A DNA stretch of 64,000 nt, taken from NCBI RefSeq assembly GCF_024323335.1, contig NC_066583.1, positions 274,358,916 to 274,422,915 on the forward strand, in the 5' to 3' direction. Shown piece by piece: positions 22,707 through 35,787 of the stretch. Source of the stretch: Lathyrus oleraceus. Its lineage: Eukaryota > Streptophyta > Magnoliopsida > Fabales > Fabaceae. Under the pieces are notes generated by a model. That model saw only the letters and a list, made by a program, of their open reading frames with translations, was not told the DNA's origin and made no database searches. The position numbers and the translations under genes were made by a program. Each line of letters begins with the position of its first letter. The stretch's first letter is position 1.

Positions 22707-24130
22707 TACTACTACAAATATACCTATTTTACCTCGGACATGAAAGGGATTAAACCTCGGTTACATAGTCGAGATAACGTAGGGAGTCATAAAAACATGC
22801 TACTTTACCACTCGGTTATTACAAACCCGAGGGGTAAAGTGTTCTTCGCATGGGTTTGATCCCCAACTTCTCCATTTTAACTATTTTTCAGAACTAAATG
22901 GTGCGTCCCATATTTCCTCTCGGTTATTTGAGAAACTGAGGTAATATAGCAGTATTATCACCTTAGTTTAAAATTATAACCGAGGGTAAAACATTGTTAT
23001 TTGTTTTTCTCTATATATTTTGGTTTGAACATGTACGACAGAACCATATTTTGGTTATTTCTAAAACATATACATTATTATATAATCATATTTTTTCCAT
23101 TTCTGAAACAAATACTATGTACCTTTTTTCCATTTCTCAAATAAAATTATTGTACCAAAAATATTCATTATTTACACCATTTGCAAAGCCAAATTGACAC
23201 ATGTACACCTTATAATTTTGCAACAAATTAAAACTAAAACAAATTATTAACCAACAAAAGCAATAACCAAATGAAAAGTCTTGTAGGTCGTCCAATAGTT
23301 CTCTTTTGTAATTTATCGTCGGTCGTTAAACACCTATAATTTGAACCACATTTAAAATCCATTAAGATCATCACAACAACAATATTAAATATTTTGTAAA
23401 AAGAATATAAAAAGATAAATGAGTAAATATATATATTACTAAGTGATATACAAAATTTACTTGCTAGTTTTCCATATCTTCTATTGATTATCATGACGAA
23501 TAGCATTCACATCATCATCAAAATTATTTTCTTCTGACGAGAGACGTACATGTGTTGCAAAAAAAGGGGTATCAAAATTAAAATCTTGATTTTCATCACT
23601 ATTAGGAATATATTTTCCTTGAAGAATAATTTACCATCTTGTGTTATAAGGATCAGGGGCATAAAAAGCTTCTTTTGCTTGGGATGCTATGATGAATGGT
23701 TCGTTCATATAAGTTGTCTTTAGAAGATCAACCCATTTGAGTCTTAATTTATCGGTTTCTACACTAGTGTTACTGTCAATCCACTTGCACTTAAATAAAG
23801 GCACTTTAAAAGCAACAAAATCAATCTCCATAATCTCCTCAATGACCTCAAAGTACGCTCTAGATGCTAGTACAAGATTCTTATCTTTCGAACTAGAGAA
23901 GTACATGGATTCACCTTCAACCATAACCCTACTATTTTTCACGATACAACAACCATCATTTGATTTTGTATAGAACTAATATTTAGTAATGTCGTATGCA
24001 CTCCAAGTTATTGCATTAAACTTAGGTATATGTGACATCCATTTAATTGTCTCCGCTGCACTACTCTTTTTACAAACCCTTTCATTAAACCAAATTATGA
24101 AAGTTTTGTTATGCTCTATTAACAACATTT
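22707..24130 (-). mobile_element. CACTA element remnant with DUF4216 pseudogene
   Basis: The left terminus TACTACTACAAATATACC (first C changed to T) is followed by repeated ACCTCGGTTA/CTCGGTTAT motifs (22732, 22762, 22822, 22919, 22979 region), typical subterminal repeats. The DUF4216 block lies on the minus strand with its C-terminus facing this end. The element breaks off near 24130, where an Ogre-type LTR remnant begins. Confidence 0.65.
23631..24128 (-). pseudogene. DUF4216 (CACTA transposase C-terminal region), broken
   Basis: Reading on the minus strand from 24128: EHNKTFIIWFNERVCKKS, WMSHIPKFNAITWSAYD, then an in-frame TAG near 23974, FYTKSNDG, KNSRVMVEGESMYFSSSKD, VPLFKCKWIDSN and EPFIIASQAKEAFYAPDP. 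These are the consecutive blocks of the DUF4218-DUF4216 linker and DUF4216 itself. Only the TAG interrupts the frame, and the frame ends at 23631. The sequence is distinct from the 255-761 copy, so two CACTA families are present. Confidence 0.8.
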
Positions 24131-24428
24131 TTCACTCACACGGGGGAATTTTTCCTTGATGATACACACATAAAAAATGGCTCCCTAGGAGTACCTAGGA
24201 CACTTTGGGTGCTAACACCTTCCCTCTATGTAACCAACCCCCTTACCTGTAATCTCTGGTATTTTATTAGTTTTGATTTGAAAACTTCTTATCTTTGGGT
24301 TTTGTTCGTACTTTTCCCTTTTCCTTTGGAAACAATAAAAGCTCGGTGGTGACTCTGGCTTTATTGACGTTAAGTTTATCCATAGCTTAATGGTCATGAA
24401 TTTACCGCTACACCTCAGTTAGGTTTTT
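24131..24428 (+). mobile_element. Ogre-like LTR end (U5) remnant
   Basis: GGGTGCTAACACCTTCCC (about 24208), then TTCCTTTGGAAACAATAAAAG and CTCGGTGGTGACTCTGGC near 24350, resemble the end of Ogre-type LTRs and the GGTGGCGACTC stretch that follows. A related GGGGTGCTAATAGTTTCCCC occurs at about 8613. No gag or ORF1 follows in the plus direction; instead an antisense gene remnant begins. Confidence 0.55.
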
Positions 24429-27215
24429 TCTCTTCAGAGCCATAATTTCTTCTTTACTCAAAGAGGTGTTTGAAGCCAAATCATGAACGGTGGCTTGGGG
24501 TTTCTCTTTGTCGTTGGTTTTTTCTCCGTGGTTGGGATAATTTCGACATCAGGCATGGTCTGTTGTTCATCAATTTTTTATGGATTGTTGGCCTTTGGGT
24601 CATCTGAAATTATATTGTCATGAATAGAGGCCATGGTATCATCTAATTCCTCATTGTGTTGTGGGGAAAGTTGTTTGACGTCAACCTCTACTTCAGGTTG
24701 AGGTTGTGTAAATACATCTATTGTTTCGCTGAAGGGCTTGGCGGCTGGATGAACTGATGAAATTCCACAATAGAGAAAGTCCAACCAATGTATATGAGAA
24801 AATGTTTCAGATGGAATCAAATAAGGGATACCTGGTGATTTTTCTGCTTCATTCTTGTTCGTTTATTTTATTTCCTGAAAAAAGAAAAGATGGTGAGTCG
24901 AAGTCCAAACTAAGAAATACAAAAGTTACACGTTGAGTCGAGAACTACTTTAGGGTCGGTGTTGTCTGGTTCTTCAACCGTTTTTCTCTGAGGTTCATTT
25001 AGTATTTGGTTATCAGGAGGGGGAGGTCTTGATATGTACTTCATCCTTCTTCTTCTCTTTCTTTTTGTTGTTATTCTTATCTCTCTGTTTCCTTTCCTTT
25101 TTCTTGGTGGGAAGGACCAGCGCTCGAGGCATCAGTTTCTTTTTTGGATTTAGGTTTCTAGGGAGTTCCTTTATTCCTGTGACTCACACTTGGCTTAGGA
25201 GAAACTTTAGGTCTAGACCTCGAAAAGATGAGAGGTTCTTCAATGTCCTCCGAGCTTTCGTTATCATCCAAAGTTTCCTTTGGTTTTGGAGTGGTCTGGA
25301 AAATTTTAAGCTAAATTAGATAGGTGGATTATCAAAGACCATAAAGGGATTCGAGATCAGTGGTATATATGTATCGAAGTGATCTTGGACTTCTTCTTCT
25401 TTTGGGGTTTGGTAGTTGTTGGAGAATTGGGGTCACGTTTTTTATTCTAGAAGATAAATTATGTCGAAATTCTTTCGATGATTAGAATAGTTCGAAGAGA
25501 AAAGACTTACCTTTTTCTTGAGTTCTTTGTTTTTCTTAACTTCGCCAGCGTCGGAAGTTCCCTCAAAATTGGTGTCAGCTTGTGCTTCAGCTTCACCTGG
25601 AATTGAAATATGAAAAAATGAAAGATGTATGAAAATTTAAAATTGATAGTGAATATCTACCTTTTTGTTCTAGAGGATCTGGGATGGTGGATAAGGCAGT
25701 TGATGATCTTTTTCACAAATTTTATTCTAGAGAGTGGCCTTCAATGTATTGTGCCCACCAGTTATGATATACGAATATCATGTAGAAGGACTATTGATAT
25801 TGGAAAGTAGGGAACTCAAGGACTTGGTTGCAAGAAAATATCGTGAAGACTTTGTAGTCTTCGATACTAAATTTTCTTTCGGACCAACAAATGTCAGTGT
25901 CCCGAGTGTAGAGGGAGCATCGTAGTAGTTGGTTGAAGCCTAATTTCCTGGATACTAAGTTGGGTTGATAGCCAATAAATCCATAACCAGTAGTCCCAGT
26001 TTCGATTCTGGCTGATAGGAACGTGGGAGTCAAAAAGGATGCCTAGATAGAATTCGACATGGTAGCAGCTAAGGGCGACACACCAGTAAATATATTTTTG
26101 AACCAAATGGGCCAACACATCGGTCCATGAAAGGAGCCATGATCGAGAAAAAATCGGTCGACTCGACAAACAGTTATATGTATTTCATAAATGTGATTTG
26201 TGAGAGGTGTCATAAGGAGTGGTTGAAGTAAGCCTTGTGCCTTTGGGATCAAATGTGGCATTTAGCCAAAGTTGTAGAAGTCATAAGGGACCAGAAAGCC
26301 GGAATGATTTGTTGATCTCAGGAAGGTGTTTTAGTTTGTAGGAAGCTTCGCCAAGTGATTGATAAAGGTTTTCCAAGAGGAGTTTAATTAATGAGATCTT
26401 TCGACCCTCATGAAGTTGAATAGCTAAAGGTACGATTTTTTTAGCTACTTGTAAGGAACCATAGCAAAAAACGTAGTAGGAAAGACAAAGAGTCAAAGAG
26501 GCAATGTGCTCCTGGTCGGAGACTTCAACAGTTTTCTTGTCGTGATTATAAATGATAAAAATCTTGAAACATAATCATTCGAGGGTGAACTCATTGGTTG
26601 TCTCTAAGTTTCGTAGTAAAGTTTTTGCCTATAGCATTTAGTCTTGTGATGGCTTCCACACTGAATAAAGTTGGTGTTAACATGCCACAAGAAAATTGGA
26701 AAGTATTGGTCGAACCTTCCCAGAAAAAGATCAATGCTAGAAATATGGATGGATTATATCTAGGACCCATTCTAGAGATTTTGATCATGTCGTAGATACC
26801 TAATTATTTCCATTGTTTCTTTCTTTGAGGCTGAACTTTGTCGAGCCAAGCAAGATACTCTTTGCTTTGGGTCGGCGGGGCAGATCGAAATACAAACGCA
26901 TGTTTGCCCATAAAAGACAGGTCGAGAGAGTGTTATTTGAATGCTAAAGGAATTTTAATTGGGTAACCTATAAATAAGTTCTTAACTTTCTTAGAATGCG
27001 ACTTTGCAGTTGGGTAAGGCCCTAAGAATGCAAGGAGTTTGCCAGACAAAGAAAAAGGAATAAGTACCTGGTTCGCCCAGTTGGATATTGTTTTCCTTTA
27101 ACAATGGTGGTTCAGGTACAAAATCTCTAGCTTCATCGTTTTCTTCTGGAAAAATCATGAATGCTAAAGGATTCTTACCAGTGTCAAACTTTAGAGTTAG
27201 AGTTTTAGCTACCAT
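24429..27215 (-). pseudogene. Plant mobile domain (aminotransferase-like, MAIN-type) protein, TE-associated, decayed
   Basis: From ATG 27215 the minus strand gives MVAKTLTLKFDTGKNPLAF and LVPEPPLLKENN-like DFVPEPPLLKENNIQ. After frame changes it gives FFWEGSTNTFQFSCGMLTPT and LFSVEAITRLNAIG (26788-26591), SYYVFCYGSLQVAKKIVPLA and LHEGRKISL (26496-26281), then GYQPNLVSRKLGFNQ (about 25970). The C-terminal part is acidic and basic low-complexity. These blocks match plant mobile domain proteins, a family shared by MAIN/MAIL host genes and TE-encoded copies. At least four frame changes and several stops are present. The antisense position after an Ogre-like U5 suggests an accessory TE gene rather than a host gene. 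Confidence 0.65.
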
Positions 27216-28868
<1,653 letters not shown>

Positions 28869-28869
28869 C

Positions 28870-29877
28870 TGGTCCTTGAATCTCTCTTCATCTCTCATTG
28901 TAACCATCAACAACGTCTCTTCTTCTTCATGTTTCGCCAACTTTGCATAAGTTTCTTGATACTTCTACTTTTCTGGAGAATCACTATAATAGTGACCATG
29001 ATTTTGACACTTGTAACACTGAATGTGACTATTGTCTTGCTTGTGACCGCCACTTCTTCCTCTACCTGCAGCACCACCTCTTCGGTTTCCTTGGTTCTAG
29101 GGTTTTCTTTGATTCGACCAGTTTCCTTCTTGCTGATTTTGACCAGTTGAATTGTTGTAGCCTTCTCTGCCTTTTTTCCCATTCCAGATTCCTTTTCCTT
29201 TCCTTTATTTTGCTGATTGCGCTTGCAAAGCCATATCACTCTTCGACTTTCCTGCAACTCTTTCATCCATTCTTTGTTCATGGGATTCAAGCGTCCCTTG
29301 AAGCTCTTCCTTTGTCAGTTTTGACAAATATTTTGACTCTTCTATAGCTACTACCACATGGTCAAACTTTGGAGCCAACGACCTCAAGATCTTTCCAACA
29401 ACAGATCTTGATGTCAACACTTCTCCACATACCTTGATTTGATTCACCAGTTTTGTAACCTCAGTGAAAAAATTAGTTATGCTTTCATTGTCTTCCATCT
29501 GAAGAAATTCATATGTCCTTTTGTGAGTTTGTAACTTCACCTCTTTCACCTTCTCCCCGCCTCCAAACGACTTCTCCAAAATTTCCCATGCTTCTTTCAC
29601 TGACTCTACATCATTAATTTTTTCAAAGTTATCTGCATTAACACATTGATGGATTATAAAGAGAGCTTTATAATCTTTCTTCTTCAATTCTTTATGTGCA
29701 TCCTTTTCTTGATTTTTCGCGTTTTTTACAAGTATTGTTACTCCTTCCTTCACAAGATCCCAAAGATCTTGATAATAGAACACAACATTTATCTGCGTGC
29801 ACCAATTCTCATAATTATTGTTCTTGAGAATTAGAAGATTTGCTAGAAAATGCCCGTTTGGATGATTCGTTTCCATC
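28870..29877 (-). pseudogene. Ty1/copia gag (UBN2-type), 3'-truncated at a microsatellite
   Basis: ATG at 29877 (METNHPNGHFLANLLIL). The frame is open to 29205 with the copia gag blocks NNYENWCTQINVVF, LFIIHQCVN, AWEILEKSFGG, LQMEDNESITNFFTEV and GKILRSLAPKFDHVVVAIEE. After a stop at 29205 and a frame change a zinc-knuckle remnant reads CYKCQNHGHYYSDS, with the last Cys replaced by Ser. Similarity ends near 28870 where the CA repeat starts. The gene lies just downstream of its PBS and 5' LTR. Confidence 0.85.
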
Positions 29878-29910
29878 GTGATTTTCTTCTCACGAATCAC
29901 TTCAACCGGA

Positions 29911-29923
29911 GCTCTTGATACCA
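29911..29923 (-). promoter_or_regulatory. Primer binding site (initiator tRNA-Met type)
   Basis: The minus strand reads TGGTATCAAGAGC, one base longer than the TGGTATCAGAGC complement of plant initiator tRNA-Met. It lies five bases inside the LTR end and 34 bp upstream of the gag ATG. Confidence 0.8.
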
Positions 29924-29928
29924 GATAT

Positions 29929-30405
29929 TGGAAATCCACCACAAGCTATGGAGAATTTCTATCAATCTTGATGAACAAGATTGTTATCACCCACACAATG
30001 ACAATGAAAAGAAAAGAACAATTGAGAAAGAAAAGAAAGAATGATGGAGAAGAAGAAGAATATTCTCTGCAGATTTTCTCTCTGTCCACAACCTGTGGAA
30101 AACTTTTTTATTCACTTTGCAATTGCAAAATCCTGCGAATACAATGTTATGAATTCTCTCTTACAATAATAAGGGTTACCCCCTCTATTTATAGATTTAG
30201 GTTAACTTATTCCCTAAGCAAAAACCCAAAACTACAAAATCCCAAAATGGTTAACACTACTAAAAATATGCCTAAGTCGAAATCCTGTGTGAAGCAACAT
30301 GCTTCGACACTTCGACACACTAATACAACTCGACACCTAGGTGATTCGACACTTCCTTTTTTCTGTTGAACAACCTGCTTCGACACAGAGAATTACAATT
30401 CAACA
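29929..30405 (-). mobile_element. 5' LTR of the minus-strand copia element
   Basis: About 477 bp from TGTTGAATTG (at 30405) to TTTCCA (29929), directly followed by the PBS. It contains a TATA box CTATAAATAG (plus-strand positions about 30184-30193) in the expected middle and a U3 with repeated CGACAC motifs (30305, 30313, 30331, 30347, 30381). No 3' LTR is present because the element is truncated at the microsatellite. Confidence 0.8.
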
Positions 30406-31440
30406 AACTAGACTATGGTTGAAATGAGATTGAACTAACCAATAAATCGACATAATCTCAATTCAACTGATTTAACCGGTTAATTTGGTTTTTAAAACAC
30501 TTATAGCAATAATGAAGGAAAATGATTCAGTACCTAACATCATGCTAGGAACTTATTCCATGAAATATATAGCAATGTTGAAATTTGAAGGGACATAAAG
30601 CGTTATACATAGTGACCCAACTTGGTTGAAAGATGATCATAAGGATGCACTTTAATATCTCAATCCAAAATTATCACATGCTATTGTTATTGATGATATG
30701 CATGAAGACAAAACAACTAGTGCAAGTGTCAAACTAGACTCTTTAATAGCTAAATATAGGCATGTTTCGAATTCTTCTTTGAGTTGTTGTTGTTTGAGAT
30801 GACCAAAGAGTATTTGTAGACAAGGCAGATATTAATTAAAGCCCATTTGATGTGTTAAATCATTTTCCTCTAATGAAAAATACTTTCAATATTGCAGTGA
30901 CAAGTTCTATCAAAGTTGCTATGTGTGTCTGTCAAGTTGAATTTTCTTAAAATATTTTAAAATATTTTTTCTAGTGAAAAACAAACAAGTAATTTTAAAA
31001 TTGTATTCATAATTAAAAGAGACCTCTTTCTTCGACAAATTAATAATTTTATAAAAATACTATTAATAGTTTGTCCTATTTTATTTTATATGAAATAATA
31101 TAAAATAATACATAATAAAAAAAGCACAAAAATTGTCGATACTGCTTCTTAGCTCTACAATTATATTTATTTCCAAATTTTATGAGTGGAATGATCTACG
31201 TGGATCATGACACATTTCAATCTAAAGTAGTATGGATTGTATAAAGTAATAGATAAATGAGATCTTTTGTAGCACACAAAAAAGTAAGATATTTTGCATA
31301 ATAAATATCTTTGTGCAATACATATTTGATTTTTATTGTAAAAAAGTTGGTTTTGTCAAAAACATATATGTCACTAATCTTGTTAAGCAAGACATTGCAG
31401 TCACTTAACTTGGTATTATTGTGTTAATGACACTAATAAA
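30406..31440. repeat. Diverged duplication, copy 1 (pairs with 37773-39460)
   Basis: AACTAGAC..TATGGTTGAAAT, GACATAATCTCAATT, CCTAACATCAT..T(A/G)GGAA, AAATTTGAAG(G/A)GA(C/T)AT at 30406-30620, and GACATTTCAATC(T/C), AA(C/A)GAGATCTTTTGTAG, ATCTTTGTGCAATA at 31205-31325 recur in the same order and orientation in copy 2. A frame at 30560-30770 (TWLKDDHKDAL, LSHAIVIDDMHEDK) looks like a short coding remnant of unknown origin. The left edge coincides with the copia LTR end. Confidence 0.75.
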
Positions 31441-32395
31441 ACCGTATTTAATTTATAAAGCGAGAGAAATTAATAATAAAAAATTAAAACTGCGAATACG
31501 AGTAAAGATATCAAATCTTAAAAAAGAATGAAGAGTTTTTATATTTTAATTTGGCTTTTTTTCAAATATATAGGGTAATGAAATTAAAAGATATATTTGT
31601 ATTTCTTTAAAGTCAAATACGAGATTAAAATAACAATAGGAGTTATAAACAATATCTATATAGAGGCTAATCTCTTAATACAAAAATACAAATCAAGTGT
31701 ATGAAAGTTAAATGAGAGAGAAAGCGGAAAGATAATTGTTTGTAAGATATTCAGTATATAGTTTATTTTTCAAATAATCACCTTCATCTTTTATATAGTT
31801 GAGTTGTCATAAATTTTTGTTTAAAATGAAATAATGAAAATGGTGTATATTTGGTCTTTAATCAATTACAATGTATCTATACTCAATTATTCAAAAGAAT
31901 TTTAACAAATATTTGATATGATATACACCATAACCGAATATGCAACAATCATAATCAATTAATCAATGAGATACACCTCATAATCGATTATGACACGTTA
32001 ATAATTGATTATAAGGTGAGATATACTTCATAATCAATTATTTTACAAATCATAATTGATAATAAAAGTTTAATAAACATTTTTTTCTTTTCAAAAAAGT
32101 TAGAATGATTATTTCGAAAATTATTTATGTGAGTATGTGTATATATTTTAATATTAAGAGAGATGCACTATTATTTACAACACCATCATAACACTTTTTT
32201 TTATTCAGATTCATTCTTTATTTATGTTTAGAATATCTAATTTTGTTGAGTCAATCATCATATCTTCATACCACACTTTAACATCAGAGAGTCATTCATG
32301 CCTTCATCATAACTTCATATCACACTGGAGTCAATCATCTAATTTTGTTGAGTCAGTCATCTCTCATTTAACATTATAAAAAAGCAGCTAGGGAG
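31441..32395. other. A+T-rich spacer with AATCGATTA-like motifs
   Basis: No genes. Between 31860 and 32060, TAATCAATTA/TAATCGATTAT/TAATTGATTA variants occur at least seven times in alternating orientation. The sequence may be an LTR or leader of the Tat element whose gag begins at 32396. Confidence 0.45.
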
Positions 32396-33255
32396 ATGTG
32401 CCTAGTATCCGGTCTTGTGATTCCCTTGAAATTCCAGACCCCTGACTTCGATAAGTATGAGGGTCATTCATGCCCCAAAAGTCACCTCATCATGTACTAT
32501 CAGAAAATGGTTGCACACGTCGAGTATGATAAACTTATGATACATTACTTCCAAGATAACTTGAATGCTGCTCCTTCTAAGCAGTATTTGAGCCTTAATC
32601 AAAGTAGAATTCATTGCTTCCAAGACTTATCGGATGCTTTCATCCGCCACTACAAATATAACATGGATATGGCCCAGTATGGGAGGCAATTGCTCATCAT
32701 ATCCTAGAGAGATAATGAGTCTTTCAAGGAATATGCACAACGGTAGAGAGAGGTGGCCTCGCAAGTTGAACCATCCCTTGATGAGAAGGAGTTGGCATAT
32801 TGGATTCATGGATACTGTAAAGCCCATGTTTTATGAAATAATGGTGAGTAGCGTATCAGAAAGTTTCTCTAACTTAGTTGTCGTGGGCATCAAGGTTGAG
32901 CTTGGACTGAAAAAATGGCAAAATGATAACTGCCACCGAAACATCCAGAAATAATGTTGGGCTCCAATCTAGTATTGGGGTTCCTTCCATAGGCACCACA
33001 CAATTTCTACTTGATGCACCAAGTTCTCCTCAAGTCAGATCAAAGAGAGGAGGTTCTCCAAGCATGCTCGGAGGAAAATACCTCGGACTTCAGTTGCAAG
33101 GAGATCGACCAGTAGCAATCACCGACCACCGCTCAACATTCATGTTCCAAAGGAAAAACTTAACAAGAAGAGTAAATCTCACTCCTTCTATGGAATTCAG
33201 AGAGGTGGACCTAGCAAGGAATACCCCTAACGCCCGACCATCTAATCGGGTTTAG
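32396..33255 (+). pseudogene. Tat-lineage (Ty3/gypsy) gag fragment
   Basis: CLVSGLVIPLKFQTPDFDKY, then KSHLIMYYQKMVAHVEYD and LSDAFIRHYKYNMDMA, parallels the Ogre capsid at 11690-11950. After shifts, ESFKEYAQR (about 32718) and SVSESFSNLVVVGIKVELGL (32850-32915) continue the same domain. The remaining frame to 33255 is not clearly recognisable. At least two frameshifts are present. No protease or RT follows, so pol has been lost. Confidence 0.75.
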
Positions 33256-33678
33256 AATAAGCCAATCATCGGGGCAGATCAACCACGGACAAACCCCAAC
33301 CTCTTGTGGGGTACTTAAGGTAGATACACACTCTAGAATGGGAAAGAAGTCGTGGATCTTGGTCCTGGTGATCAAAAGGTGCTCCGTCGAAGAATTAGAC
33401 AGAGAAATTCGATGAGCCTAAAGTTTCAATGATCAACCTCAAGCAACATCCCTAGAGAATCTGACCACCAATCATCCGCAGGAAAACATAAAATGGGGCA
33501 CCTCGGCGCCCCACCCAATCAAAGAATATGCTTGGAAGCGCAAAGTGCACTCAGCACAGTGCCTTAATGAAGGACAACAGACAAAGAGCCTAGACATCAT
33601 CTGTCCACCTCGAAGTCGCTATTGAAGGTTTATATACCTAGTCATTTCATTTTTATTTGTAACAAATTCAATTAATTA
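33256..33678. other. Unrecognised stretch between gag remnant and antisense ORF
   Basis: GC-richer than its surroundings. A plus frame reads HPIKEYAWKRKVHSAQCLNE near 33515-33575 but I cannot assign it. It probably spans the deletion that removed pol. Confidence 0.3.
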
Positions 33679-35787
33679 TTAATTTGTAACATAAGTTACA
33701 TCATCGAGGCAGAACCTCCTCGCCTGTTCCACAACTCGCTCATGGGATCTTAGTATGTCTTGCATAGTCCGCTGAAGAGAGTCATGAAGCGCTCGTTTTA
33801 AAACTGCCACCTAGTTCTGGAGGGCCTTCAAGGCCTATGCATGGGACTTGGTTTCCTGAATAAGAGCTTTTCATTGCTCCTTCACCTGGAGAGTTTTCTC
33901 CTCAACCGAATTAGAAGCAAACCTGTTACCACTTCTTCACATCCTCGAGGGAACACTCCACTACAATCACACGAGTGGCCATAGTATAAGGAGAATCATG
34001 TATTTCCACAGCCTCTTGCAAAGAATTGGCGGCCTTAACCTTCTCCTACAGCGTAAAAAACTCTTTCTAGAGAGTAAGGAACTGCAGTTTCATAGCTTCG
34101 ACCTTCCTTTTCCAAGTATCCCTTTCCTTGGAGGGATTTCCCTGGGCCAAGACATCTCCCCACCAAGACGAGACAAAAGAGAATATAGAACCAACTTTAA
34201 ACATATTGTGTTCAAGATGAGAAGCCAGTTCTATCTTATCCCCCTCAAAGAGGTTTTGGACTAAGGATAAATCTGACGTCGAAACAGTAGTGACGGCCAC
34301 CTCAAGAGTGAGGAGATGTCTAAAAGAGAAGACATTTGGTATCTTTATAAAGGTATTTATCTCCCTGGAAAACCACCCTTAGCAACCTGAGTCCGTTTTG
34401 GAGAACCCTCGATCCAGGGGGATTGTTATTCCTCGTCCCGGATCCTCTTTACCAAAACTAGAGGAAGGGTTGATTCTCTCACTGATAAAATGGTCGCAAT
34501 GGTGGCCTGAGGAGCAAGTGCAGAAATGGTAGCCCTAGTATTCACCACAACCCCAATTTCCTTGAGCATCTACAAGGCTGTAGAACATATTCAACTTACT
34601 TACTTTGTCCATGTTATCTGCAAAACGCAATCACACATGTAAAAAATAGCACGAAGACTGCGATCTCACCAAAAATATTCCTCCTCTCCTCTTGACTAAC
34701 TGCACTCAAGATAGCATGAATGTCAATATGTATTTTTTTCACTTCGGTTGGGAGTACCTCACAAGGGCCGAACCAATCCTCATATCCAAGGCCTTGAAAA
34801 AATTGAATTTCCTGATTCATTATCACCTCGTCCAGAGAAAAAGAACCAGGCTTGTACAATAGAAGTGAGCATTCTGATTGAAATGGATCTTGGACCAGTA
34901 CTTTGGATACAAAACCTGACATAAGCGAGGAGAATCAGGAGGGATATAGCAAAGAATGAGATGGGTCGTGAGGGTGCGGGGCTTTATCAGTAAAAATGCC
35001 CTAAGAAGTTACCTAAGTCCAAAGCAAAGGGGTCGAACCAAGGATTGACCTATTGGAATTAAATAAGCCCCTGGTTACAAAAATTATCTAGAAAAGTATG
35101 CCTCAGATGGATAAGATTAAAAAAATGCTAAGAGAGGGCTTTCAATATTTGTTCTTAGCGCATAGTTGGAACACCCTTATGTATACTGATGACCTCAAAT
35201 GAAGCTCAGAAGGAGAAAATTATAAGTTTTTGAGGACGACTATCTCAAATTCAAAAAAGGCATCCGAAGTCTTATTCTTGTAAACAAACATTCATAAAAC
35301 GGGATCATGCAGTTTATAAAAGAACTGTATATCATTTTATTCCCTGACACTGGAAAAAGTTAACCACTCCAAAGAGTTGTCGACCACGATGTCATCTGCA
35401 TCTATGGCATCCTTAATGCTCAGATTTGAGGAAGTGCCCGCTACTTTTGAATCTACCTAGTCATACTCTGACCTACTTCAAAGATTCAAGTGGCTCGTAC
35501 CTCCTCTTTCGACAAGATGCAATGGGCATAAAGACCTCATCGAGATTTCTTCCTCCATCAACATTTGATATAAAAGCGTCTAATGAACCAAATGACAAAG
35601 TTTATTCCTCCAGAGAATCTCTAGATACCCTTTCTGAGCCCTAATCGTCAAATATGGGTATAATTTCTTATCATATGTGATCATTACTAAGGTAAGGAAG
35701 ACGAGGATTATGAGATGTCCCCATTTCAGAAGCGAGTGATGTTTTAAATTCAAAATCTCTCACTAAATTAATTATATTATTGCTCAT
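33679..35787 (-). pseudogene. Antisense accessory ORF with C-terminal coiled coil, Tat-associated
   Basis: From ATG 35787 the minus strand reads MSNNIINLVRDFEFKTSLAS, then an acidic N-terminal part with stops. It continues with FQSECSLLLYKPGSFSLDE and VLPTEVKKIHIDI (34614-34922), a coiled-coil part (WKRKVEAMKLQFLTL; VAVLKRALHDSLQRTM, HERVVEQARRFCLDD) and TAA at 33681-33679. No known domain is recognised. Some plant Tat elements carry an extra ORF antisense to gag-pol between pol and the 3' LTR, which fits this orientation. Several stops and shifts disable it. Confidence 0.55.

Noticed and set aside
29878..30369. 163-residue plus-strand frame
   Set aside because: Lies antisense across the copia 5' LTR and PBS; no domain.
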